A stretch of DNA of 64,000 bases, taken from the NCBI GenBank assembly GCA_025330725.1, contig JAIWND010000009.1:434001-498000 (forward strand), read 5' to 3'. Shown here in pieces: positions 44,432-55,341 of this stretch. The DNA comes from Chlamydoabsidia padenii (Eukaryota > Mucoromycota > Mucoromycetes > Mucorales > Cunninghamellaceae). Positions within the stretch are counted from its first letter, which is position 1. Each line of letters opens with the position of its first letter. The translations under genes and the position numbers were made by a program. The notes below the pieces were generated by a model. It was not told the origin of the DNA. It saw nothing but the letters and a program-made list of their open reading frames with translations, and ran no database searches.

Positions 44432-46440
44432 TGATTAGTACATTGATTAATAACCAAAACGCATTTGCATGAATCATATACTTTACATAAGCGGCTGAAA
44501 TATATATGATATTGGACAGGTAAAGGTAAGACTTGTTGAGTAGTTGGCGCTGGTGGTGGTTCGGTAGTTGTAGAATCTGTGGATGCACTGTTGTTGTTGT
44601 TGTTGGGTGTCGGAGAGAGTTGTGAAGTTGGTTGAGTCGCACGTATTGATTCAGGTCGTTGAATCCGCCATATGACTAGAAGATACCGCATACCAAAGAT
44701 TGACACCGAGATGAAGCTGAAGAATGCTGCTGATGCAAAAGGTAAAAAGACTGTTTCTATTACTACCCCAGTTGTCAAATGAAGAAGACAAATGTATCCA
44801 TCCATCATAGCTTGCATAGCGATTGTCCAATAAGAGACGTTGGAGACACTCTAGTAAAAGTATAAAGTAAAGATTAATAGTCAGTTACCATTATTATTTG
44901 ATGATAAAACTTACAGAAGGTGTTGGAGTATATTCCATTTGGTGAATCAGTACAAAGATTTGAATAACAGCAATGAAGGTGGCCATAGTTGCGTAAGACA
45001 TTGCTTTGCTAAAGTATTCTTCAATCTTGATACCCGAGGCTTTTTCGATAGATAAAGCCAGCGCACAGTTTGGTGAGTAGATAACACTTGACAGTTCCAG
45101 TGGTGGTGGACGAATGGTGCTGATGCCTTGAGGGTTTTCCAATTCTATAATACAAAATAATGATTAGAATGATTGCCTACATGATTCCATCCTGTACTAC
45201 TTCCTGACCTTTTTCGTATTCCAGCAGTTGTGACATTTTGATGTTTCGGGAAACAGGTGACAGTTGACCAAATATTTGCAAGCTACAAGCCAGATTCACT
45301 GAAATGGGATGATCTTCTATATCAAAAAGAAGTAAACAAACGAGTTGATCAATATGTATATTATTTTTTTGTTACCTTCGACTTCATCCAAGATTTGATC
45401 GTCCCGCAAACCAAGTTCTTCGATTTCTTTGATCCGTTTGTCGATATGTTCAGAGATCAAAGTTCGTGTGGACGTCAATGAGTCGTCATCAGGTAACATA
45501 TGTAAGAGGTTTTCCAAATTGAATGCATGCCTACAAAATGATTAAAGTAAATCAAGGTTTTTTGTCAGAAGATCACGCCATAAATACAGATAGTATCAGT
45601 TACGTAGTATATTACCCATCAGGAGCACCAAGTAGATAAATTGATCCATTGCTTAGATAATGGAACCCTTCTGCCAGCAGTAAGGCCCCAGAGTCAGATT
45701 TGTCCATATCTTTTAATCGCATATGTCCCTAATAAATATGTATGTATTACAGAGACAAGTTATTAGTTGTCATTAACGTTTTATTGTCAAGTACTTTACC
45801 TGGATATAGTTGATATTGTCATTTTTGGTTTTAACTGACTTGAGATTTAGTGTAAAAGTACCACCACCATCAAAATGGAATTGACCACGGTTTTCATCTT
45901 GGAGTGTCTTGTTGCTAAAAGTGTCGTTTTCTGGGGTTGTAACGTTTTGACTTGACCAGGCCCCTGTATAACAAGAGGAGTATTAGAACACATTATCATA
46001 TCTAAACCCAAGTTTTTTTTTTCCATTACATACCTCTGAATATAGATGTGATGTTGTGATAAAAGTGGGAGCCAGTTTCTTGTTGGTCGAGGGTATAAAG
46101 TCGTTGTACTTGAGTGTTTATAAAATCTGGTAAAGGCTATAAAAAAGAAGAGAATCATAGTTAGTAACAAAAAGGTTTTCACCATTTTTCGAATATACAG
46201 CTTGTTGGCTATTTGGACACTTACGTGTGTTACATTTACGCCAAATGTGACGTTGCCAATGGTATCTTTTTCGAGTTCAAGAGCTTCACGCACTTCTTGC
46301 ACAGTAGAGGGGCCAGTATGCTCGGGATCGATTTCGGGGAAAGTGAGGAAGGGTATGGCAAAGAGAAATATAAACACAAAACAGCCAATACGATACATAC
46401 CCCGCCTAAGCTGTTGATGAGCATCATTTTCTCCATCCAT
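43529..46440 (-). CDS. Dsc1/Tul1-type transmembrane RING-H2 E3 ubiquitin ligase
   Basis: Twelve exons (46225-46440, 46034-46136, 45800-45963, 45616-45728, 45376-45530, 45209-45316, 44915-45144, 44487-44850, 44169-44378, 43951-44090, 43654-43872, 43529-43585) give 692 residues. A signal-anchor (CFVFIFLFAIPFLTF) precedes a lumenal domain with many N-glycosylation sequons (NVTF, NVTH, NITS, NVTT, NDTF, NKTL, NGSI). About six to seven membrane spans follow (residues 360-600), including the GFYSFWIPQIIRNVSRGCRK loop. The C-terminal RING-H2 has Cys 633/636, a CHHLFHTDC core and CPVC at 682-685. Yeast Tul1 and fission yeast Dsc1 are the catalytic subunits of the Golgi/endosome Dsc complex, which degrades membrane proteins and, in some fungi, activates SREBP. 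Intron 6 uses an unusual GTCAGG donor. Confidence 0.93.
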
Positions 46441-47237
46441 GGGGAGGTCAAAGAAGTATAAAAGTAGTAATAAAAAGAAGTGAAAGAAGGAAAAGAATGG
46501 GGCAGGATCTTTCTTTTTTTTAAAAAAAAGAAAATCAAAGTCATTTATTTAATCGCCTCTTTAATGCTTCATATGCTTTCCCCTTTTTTTATGATACATG
46601 CTGGTATAAAATGACAGTGATGCCTTTAATGATTTAAGTTATAACACTATTCCGGTACATTTCATGAGTCTATATAGATGAAATTAACTATTCGAAGAGA
46701 AGACAAAAGGTAAAAAAAAAAAAAGGCTTTTCGAAAGAACATGAAAGTAAGAAATCTACTTTTTCCCTCTCTGTCATGTCGGGATTTCAATATTGAATCA
46801 AGAACATAAAAAAGTGTAGCACTGTAATGATGATGACATGGAGCAATAACAGGATTGTTCTAAACATAATGTTTTGCAATGAAAACACCTGACACAGAAA
46901 CAGAAGACTTTTGGAAGATTTGATGATTCGGATAGTAGTAAGCTTTATTTCTAAGTAGGAGGAGGTATGTGCTTGATGATGAGGAGAATAATTGAATAAG
47001 AGTCTCGGACGATGTGAGTACACAAGGCAGGATTATTCACCGTTATTCTTTTCCTCCTATAATTGGTCGGGTTTCATTAAGCAATTCTGCTTGTGTCGGG
47101 ATTTAAATATTTCTAATTTAATCACCACAAGATCGACGCTTTCGTTTTTTTTTTTTTTTCCTTTCTTCTTTCGCTTTTGAATTCATATCCTTCAACTCAA
47201 CTGTTATAAACACACAGAACACTCTCACTCTATCGTC
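46441..47237. promoter_or_regulatory. Divergent upstream region (Dsc1-like / UGDH)
   Basis: Motif copies are CGGGATTTCAATA at 46780-46792 and CGGGATTTAAATA at 47097-47109, the latter about 140 bp before the UGDH start. A T run at 47143-47159 lies in the presumed leader. No gene was seen. Confidence 0.5.
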
Positions 47238-48987
47238 ATGACCGTTGTTAAAAGTATTTGCTGTATTGGTGCGGGCTATGTAGGTAAGTGTCTTTATCAT
47301 TGAATGCGTGGAAAAAGCAATCGATCTGCTAACACTCTTTTTCTTTTTTTTTTTTTTGTGACACTTATGATAGGTGGACCTACCTGTGCTGTAAGTATTG
47401 TTTTAGACATGGAAATAATCCATTATTGAATACGAATGTACTGACGTTGTTGAAAAACAACTTTTTCTATGTGTATTAGGTGATTGCGTACAAGTGCCAT
47501 GATATCAAAGTGACAATCGTCGACGTCAATCCAACTCGAATCGCAGCTTGGAATTCTAACAAACTCCCTATTTATGAACCTGGTCTTGAAGATGTTGTCC
47601 TTGCACGACGTGGAAAGAACTTGTTTTTCTCGACAGACGTTGATGGTGCCATTCAAGAAGCTGATCTTATCTTTGTCTCTGTCAATACACCCACAAAAAA
47701 GTCTGGTATGGGAGCCGGTCGTGCTGCTGATCTCGCGTAAGTAAACCACTATCACAATACTCTACATAAAAAAAAAAACATTGACCAACTTGACTTTTTT
47801 ATGAATAGATATGTTGAAAGTGCAACTCGACGTATTGCTCAGGTGGCGACCTCATCGAAAATTGTGGTGGAAAAATCAACAGTGCCTTGCCGTACAGCTC
47901 AAAGCATGCGTACCATTTTGGAGGCCAACTCGACTGACAAGATCCATTTTGATATTCTCTCTAATCCTGAATTCTTGGCTGAAGGTACGGCAATTGATGA
48001 TCTGTTGAAACCTGATCGTGTCTTGATTGGTGCTTTGCAAACTCCTGAAGGAATCAAGGCTCAACAAGCTTTGGCGGATGTTTATGGTCATTGGGTTCCA
48101 AAGGAATCTATCCTTACTACAAATCTCTGGTCATCTGAATTATCTAAACTGGTAAGTAAAATGGATATTATGTGTTTTACCTTTTTAACAACTAACTTTC
48201 TTTTTTGGGGGGGGGACAACTCATGTATTAGGCTGCTAATGCTATGCTTGCTCAACGAATCTCTTCAGTGAATGCTTTATCTGCCATTTGTGAAGCGACA
48301 GGTGCTGATGTGGACGAAGTTGCTTATGCGTGTGGTCGTGACAGTCGACTGGGATCCAAATTCTTAAAGGCGTCGGTGGGATTCGGTGGATCATGCTTTC
48401 AAAAAGACATTCTCAACTTGGTCTATCTCTCTGAACAACTCAACCTTCCTGAAGTAGCAGCCTACTGGCATCAAGTGGTCATCATGAATGAATATCAAAA
48501 GAAACGATTTGTGCGCAACATTATAAAAACCCTCTTCAACACCATCACCAACAAAAAGATTGCTGTGCTTGGATTTGCATTCAAAAAGGACACTGGGGAT
48601 ACACGAGAATCAGCTGCTATTACTTTGATCAAGGACTTTATGGAAGAAAATGCCCAGGTGGCGATTTATGACCCAAAGGTGGACCGCCAACAGATCTTAA
48701 TGGACCTTTCTGAACCAGGGGTAGTGGATACTCAACAACAGGTGGAAAAGAAGGTGCAAATTTGCTCCAGTGCTTACGAAGCTGCTCAAGATGCCGATGC
48801 CGTGGTACTGGTCACTGAATGGGACGAATTTAAAGATGATCAACTGGATTATGCTAAAATCTATGCTGGGATGCACAAACCTGCCTTTTTGTTTGATGGT
48901 CGTCTATTGGTCAATGCCCCAAAGCTTCGCAAGATGGGATTCAAGGTCAATGTCATTGGGAAAACTGAATTGGCGGGGAAGGCATAA
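47238..48987 (+). CDS. UDP-glucose 6-dehydrogenase
   Basis: Five exons (47238-47283, 47374-47390, 47480-47736, 47809-48151, 48232-48987) give 472 residues, normal for eukaryotic UGDH. It oxidises UDP-glucose to UDP-glucuronate with two NAD+. The Rossmann motif is [15 protein letters not shown]; the 17-nt second exon encodes its second half. Other landmarks: [10 protein letters not shown], the [11 protein letters not shown] segment, [20 protein letters not shown], the [20 protein letters not shown] block with the catalytic Lys region, and the catalytic Cys in [10 protein letters not shown]. The C-terminal half has [21 protein letters not shown]-glucuronate feeds glucuronan/mucoran-type wall polymers, which are prominent in Mucoromycota; that link is inference. 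Confidence 0.96.
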
Positions 48988-49425
48988 ATCTAGTATAGTA
49001 TCTCCTACCCCTTGTTTATTACATACATAGCATTTACATCTCATATTATTTACTTTTTTACTTTTTACTCTTTTACTTTGTTGGATAATAATAAACTTTG
49101 GTCGATCAATCGGGAATTCAAATTACATTACCATTTGAATGAAAAATAGAGTGGCAGATTCACAAAACCTTTGTCAGGAATACAATATATGTTTTAAATA
49201 CAAATTGAATAGAATGGAAACTACATGTACAAACAACTTGGTAAGGCATATCAAGATAATCCATCCATCAAAACTGGATGATCCAATCAGATAGATGGAT
49301 GCATTCAACTTTTCCGGCGTTTAAAAAGTTGGCCAATCAAATGCCGCAAAAAATATAAAAGGGGCTCTGATCCACTGAAATTTTTTTTCTTCCTTCCTTC
49401 TCCTTTGTATATCAACTCCACTCCA
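48988..49425. promoter_or_regulatory. Promoter region of the eL19 gene
   Basis: A motif variant CGGGAATTCAAAT is at 49111-49123. A CCAATCA element is at about 49281 and another at 49333-49339, followed by a TATA box (ATATAAAAG, around 49353-49361), 66 bp before the start. A T run and C/T-rich leader come next, as is common for ribosomal protein genes. No other gene was seen. Confidence 0.6.
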
Positions 49426-50151
49426 ATGTAAGTAAGAGGTCCGGTGAATTGGTCGCACTATATTGTGTCCCCGATAGAAAAAAAATTCTCATCTCACTTT
49501 TTGTTTACTTCCCACCCATTAGGGCCAATCTTACTGTCCAAAAACGTTTAGCTGCCAATGTCCTCAAGTGTGGTCAACGCAAGATCTGGTTGGATCCTAA
49601 TGAAGTGACTGAAATTGCCAATGCCAACTCTCGTAAGTATATCTTTGTGTGTGTGTGTGTGTAGGGGGGACGTTACTAATCTAAGCCATCTTTTTTTCAT
49701 TATAGGTGCTAACATCCGCAAGTTGGTCAAGGATGGATTAGTCATCCGCAAGCCTGAAATTGGTGTCTCTCGCTTCCGTGTCCGTGAACGTCATGCTGCC
49801 AAGCGTCTCGGTCGTCATATGGGTCATGGTAAACGCAAGGGTACTGCTAATGCTCGTATGTCTCGTCAAGTCCTCTGGATGCGCCGTATGCGTGTCCTCC
49901 GTCGCCTCCTCTGCAAGTACAGAGAAGCTGGTAAAATCGACAAGCACTTGTATCACTCTCTCTATTTGAAATCCAAGGGTAATGGCTTCAAGAACAAGCG
50001 TGTCCTCATGGAATACATTCACAAGGCCAAGGCTGAACAAATCCGTACCAAGGGTCTTGCCGAACAAGCTGCTGCTCTCCGTGCCAAGAACAAGGCTATG
50101 CGTGAACGCAAGGCTGAAAAGAAGGCTGCTGGTCTCAAGGATGAACAATAG
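49426..50151 (+). CDS. 60S ribosomal protein eL19 (L19)
   Basis: Three exons are 49426-49427, 49523-49632 and 49706-50151, giving 185 residues. The protein is a textbook eL19: [36 protein letters not shown], then [18 protein letters not shown] and [20 protein letters not shown], with the long basic C-terminal helix ([20 protein letters not shown]). Codon use is more C-ending than in neighbouring genes, as expected for high expression. The start codon is split: AT at 49426-49427 is followed directly by GTAAGT, and the G comes from the next exon. No alternative in-frame ATG precedes ANLTVQ. Confidence 0.96.
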
Positions 50152-50775
50152 GGTTATGTCTCACTAGTATAGTACTGTCTTTTTACCCCCCCCCATCTTC
50201 CCCTTTATCTGATCTCTCTCTATAAATAATAAAACTATTGTTATTAAATAAACCTTTTGTATATATTCTCTCAATCAAACCTTTCGGGATCGTATGTAAT
50301 ATGATGTAAAAGACATGCTTTTGTTATTATATTGTGTTATGATGCTTACTCTTTCCATGGATTACTACGCACATTAGGAATATGGATGCTTTTTGATGCA
50401 TACTCTATAATTAGACTGACGAGTATTGACTGGGTAAGATAGCATCTTGTGGATGAAGCAAGTGGTTTAGTCGGTGTTTAAAATTGGACAATGCAGAAGG
50501 GTAGTTCTGAAGATGGTATGAATGCTGAGCTCTTTGGATCCTTTTATTTGTTTTCCTGTATGATTAAAGTTACTGACACTCCTTTTCCCTATTGGTGAAT
50601 AGACAGAGGTCTGGAATCGAAAATGGGAAAAAGTAAAACATGGAAGTGGTTATTGTTGACCACGAGGTTCCTAGGCCAGGCGGTGAATAAATGTCACTCC
50701 CTCTCTCTTTTTTTTTTTCTTCTTTTTTTTTTTTTTTTTCTTTTTTCTTCCCTCTTCTCCATTCATTTTACTTTT
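50152..50775. promoter_or_regulatory. Intergenic region before the PTC7-like gene
   Basis: AATAAA signals for eL19 lie near 50225-50250. A weak motif variant (CGGTGTTTAAAATT) is at about 50474. Long T-rich runs (about 50708-50755) precede the PP2C ATG. No gene was seen. Confidence 0.45.
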
Positions 50776-52380
50776 ATGTACTCAAAACCTTATTTATCTG
50801 TTGTAAGCAAGCAATTGGAACCTTTTGTATTTAAATCATCCCAATTCAGTCGACCGGTGTTATCCTCTATCATCCGCCCATATCAACAACAGCAACATTC
50901 TTACTCATCCTCACCTGTAATACAACCATGGCCAGCTAGCACGACACAACAAGAAAAGACCACACAACAATCCACTTTGCAAAACTCGGCAGCGACTTTA
51001 ACTAATAAACGACATCTTTACTCTGCATCGTTATCGGAAGACCATACAAATCACTCTTCAACCAACAATGCATCCAAACTACAATGGGTACCGCAACAGA
51101 AACATGTACCTTCTTCAACTTTACAGCCATTACCACTATATGACTTTTTTGCAGCAAGTCAAAATGTAAAGAAACCAGACTATATATTTGCTCATGGTGC
51201 TTCTGGGTTTGCGAAACGACGGCAACAAAGTAAACGACGATCTTACCATCCACCTCAGCACCATTTTTACAGTGAACAAATGGGGGAAGACGCCTTCTTC
51301 CGTCGAAATGATTCCTTTGGTATTAGTGACGGTGTTGGAGGCTGGTCTCATCAACAAGGTAATGAATATAAAAAGAGTAGGGAGGAGGGAAAAAAACTGT
51401 TTTGACTAACCTTTTGTCTCTTTATGTAATGAAAATCCACTTGTGTTAATGACGATCAGCGGCCGATCCTGCATTATTCGCTCGACAATTGATGCACCAT
51501 GCCTATTTGGAACTGGAACGCTATGATAATATTGACGATCCTTGCTTTTATCATTATGACGATGTTGATCCGGTGCAAATCCTACAAAAAAGCTATGAAG
51601 CTAGTCTTTTGGAAGCGGAAAAAGAGGTAAAAAGGCATAATGACAATAGGAACTTGCTAACAATTATATAATTGAAAATAGGGTATTGTTGGATCATGTA
51701 CAGCATGTCTTGCTGTGCTGAGGCATGATGAATTACGCATTGCTAATCTAGGTGACTGTGGGATATCGGTGATTCGATATAATGATTACATATTCCGAAG
51801 CGAAGAACAGCAACACTCTTTTAACTTTCCTTACCAGCTCGGTACAGGATCACCCGATCGACCCAAGGATGCACAGGTAAATAGCAAAGGAATACAATAA
51901 CTGGGTTTGAATTTTGAAGCATGATGACACTGACGAAACCTTTTTTTTTTTTTTTTTTTTGGTAGGTGTTTAATATAAAGGTGGAAAAGAACGACATCAT
52001 TATCATGGGAAGCGATGGACTATACGACAATTTGTTTGACAAGGATATATTGGGAATCATTGAAGCACAAGTGGCACCTTATAAACTACCGGGCGTGAAT
52101 AAGGTCCTACAGTATGAACCTCAACGATTGTCAGATGCGCTTGCTGATCGTGCCAAAACTGTCAGCGATAATCGACGAAATGTGGACAGTCCATTCCAAA
52201 CAAGAGCCATACATGAAGGCTTCTACTACCAGGTAAATGAAGTATCATACATTGTCTTTATGACTTGATGTACTCATATACTTTTTTTTTTTATGACAAC
52301 AGGGTGGAAAAGTAGATGATATCAGTGTTGTCGTAGCAGTGGTGCGTGATAGCGAAGATTCTCCTGACCGGCGTTTGTAG
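50776..52380 (+). CDS. PTC7-like mitochondrial PP2C-family protein phosphatase
   Basis: Five exons (50776-51358, 51460-51626, 51682-51876, 51966-52232, 52303-52380) give 429 residues. The first 150 or so residues are Ser/Gln-rich and start with a basic, acid-poor stretch suited to mitochondrial import. PP2C metal-site motifs are GEDAFF, FGISDGVGGW, GSCTACLAVL, LRIANLGDCG, IIIMGSDGLYDNLFD and VDDISVVVAVV, the set seen in yeast Ptc7 and human PPTC7. Those enzymes act in the mitochondrial matrix and regulate coenzyme Q synthesis. An in-frame ATG at 50623 exists, but it would read a T-rich promoter-like tract as protein, so 50776 is preferred. Confidence 0.92.
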
Positions 52381-54020
52381 TGACATGCTTTTTATAAACA
52401 ACCCATACTATAGTAACACCATTGCTGTTTTATGTATCTTGTATATACTAGACTTTTTTTTATTACTCCTTCTTCCCCTTAATACTTCAATTATATACAA
52501 CATCTAAATAATAAAACCCCATTTATACATAAACATGGATTATGTGAATGACAATGTTTGATACAATGTAATGAAATGAAGTTGTCATTGTAGATCATAC
52601 TCTAAAAATTTTCTTTACCTTTGAAAAATAAAAAATAAAAAGTGATTGACAAATTTGTACTCCTATCACTTTGGTGGATATTTTGGAGGGAAAGATAGCA
52701 AAAGAGATCCAATGATTTCGTAGCTTAACAAACTATAGTAAAAAAAAGGGGGGGGGAGGACCTTGTTGGGATCGCACAGTTGACTCCCTCCTTTGATTTT
52801 ATTTTCAGGAGTCATTTTCAAAAAAGAGTGAAAACGTGCACTTGATCCATACCGTGTACACTTCTAATGTAAGGGAAGAGACTAACCCCACTCCTGCTGG
52901 TTAACTTGAATTTTTCGTCGAATAAGTGGAGGATGAAATATCAGTTAATATTATGTGGGAAGTATGTGGGTTTCCTTTTATTTTTCACTTACCGTTAGCC
53001 GAAGCCCCGTACCCATCCCTCTCAAAGGAGGGGTGCCAGCCATATTCTCATCCAAGAATTGACTGACAAGTTGTTGTTGTTTGTTAAAGGGGTGGGCATC
53101 CCCAAGGAAAGTTGAAAAGAATTTAAAAAGCTCTTTCATATGGTGTGAAAAAGAAAAAATCAGATGATCAAAACCCATGCATTGTCAAATTATAACAATC
53201 TTATACAGGACATTGGCCATCATAGTTCGCATTAATGAGATGAAGCCTATAGGAAGCCATTCGGGCTAAAGTTTGCCCTAATCACTCCTGCTTGAAGCGG
53301 AATTTGAAAAATGTCGGGATGTAAAACTTGCATGAATGGTGAAGAGCGGAATCATGCATGAGAGTGCGGATAGGAGCCCCCCAAAAAGGGAAAAAAGGGA
53401 AAAATGAGGGATGTGAAGGGAACAAAGGAGCTTTTCTGGTACTAAGAGGGAATAACATGGAAGATATAACAATATATATACAACAGAATAGTGATACTTT
53501 CTTTACAAAGTTTATCATATCGTGCAATGTTAATCTTTCTACTCAACCTTAATTATTTTATCCCTTTATTAGCAATGTTAGATTATGGAACCGATGTATT
53601 TGTAACGTCAATATAGAAGGAAATGTCAAATAGGTCTCATGGTTCGTGGTAAAAAGGGGTAATCAAAAAAAGCCCGGCGGGCACTCAGTCATGCTTGAAA
53701 AAAGAGGGAGAGCTACAAAGTAAATCATTAAGGACACATATATGGAATGTTTATATACACAATAGTGAGACAGTAAGGAGATGCTAATGGCATCAAAGCA
53801 TTATATTAACACAGAATCTTTTTTTTTTATGTAGGTATGAAAGTTTAAAACAAGAGGAACCCCAGGGGTCGTTGAGGGGAATGGAAGTAAATGCTCGATG
53901 ATGGTGAAAAGAGGAGTGGGGGAACAAAAGCACATAAAGAAATAACCTGTTGGTTCCTTTCTTTTCAGTTTCTCTTTGTGCTTTTTTTTTTTCCTTCTCT
54001 TTTTTTATGACCATTCATCA
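52381..54020. other. Long intergenic region, no supported gene
   Basis: This contains the 3' end of the PP2C gene and 1.6 kb of AT-rich DNA. A minus-strand open stretch at about 52978-53178 (HPFNKQQQLVSQFLDENMAG) ends at a GTAAGTG donor-like site and could be an isolated or decayed exon. Motif variants lie at 53298 (CGGAATTTGAAAA) and 53315 (CGGGATGTAAAAC). A CSL-site variant TGTGGGAA is at about 52954. The end is a T-rich leader before the next gene. Confidence 0.4.
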
Positions 54021-54535
54021 ATGAGTTTAACCATCAATGTCTCAAGTCATGAATCACCTACAGCATTTGCCAAAAAACCGGGGTTTGAATATTTCACCGA
54101 TAATAATGCCGACACTCAACACCGCCATCGCCATCGCCATCATAGCATACATAGTACTTTACTATCAGAAGAGAAAGAGGAGAGAACAGGAGAAGAAGAA
54201 AATGAAAATTATGCTGATGATGATGATGACGATATTGTGGAGGAAGATGGATCGTCTTCCATGTCATCCTCACCAAGCATTCCGGATGAAAACATCAATT
54301 TTGACTTGGTATATGCATTGCACACGTTTACTGCTACAGTTGAGGGTCAAGCCTCGGTTTTAAAGGGAGATGCATTGGTTTTGATGGAAGATACTAATAT
54401 CTACTGGTGGCTAGTTGAAGTTTTGAAAACTAGAGAAATTGGTTATATACCCGCTGAGAATATCGAGGTAAGATGGGCGGGATTTAAAATAATACAATAG
54501 ACTTCTGACATTTTTTTTGTCTTTTCCTTTTCTTT

Positions 54536-54566
<31 letters not shown>

Positions 54567-55290
54567 CGTCAGACACCTTATGAACGATTGGCTCGACTAA
54601 ACAAGCACAGGAATGTTGAAATCACCTCTCCATTCCCTACTATCACTATTACTCCTACTCCTTACTCTACCTACACAACAAAAAGAGTGACTATTGCTCA
54701 TGAAGGTGCTCTGGCTACTGTCAGTTATTTTGAAGTGGAATCTGACCTGGAATCTGAACTAGAAGCTGATGACGAAGACCAAGACGACAACGACGACGAC
54801 GGCGGCGGCGGCGATGACTTTGATATATGTACTGAAGATGAAGGGTCCACACCAATGAAACATCAACAAAATAATCCTTCCTCCCTGGTTGCCTCACCAC
54901 AGTCTATGGTGCAGCCAATCGAGCAAGATTCTGCTACTCACTCAACCTCCAATCAACAATTACAACATGGTCAGCAAAAACAAAGACCTCGTCACTATCT
55001 TAATTCTGCTGTGCTGAATGGTGGCTTCTCTTCTCATTCTTTGTCAAGCGATGGTAGCTTCAAGCGGCATTCTTTGGAAACTCACAACCTGCGTGTCTTT
55101 GCTGGTAACATTGGTCAAGGTCCTTTATTCCATACCTTCCAGATCAAATCATTTGTCACTACGGAGGATTTGCTAAAGGAGGTGATCAAACGCTTTGATA
55201 TAGTCAACAATGCATCGGGTGGTCCAAACAGCACAAGTGAATACTATATTGCAGTCCATGGTGCTGATGGTTGTAAGTACTTTTTTTTTT

Positions 55291-55341
<51 letters not shown>

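Noticed and set aside
50623..50775. Longer N-terminus for the PP2C gene
   Set aside because: It would encode a poly-Phe/Leu stretch from a T-rich leader; the ATG at 50776 begins a presequence-like N-terminus.
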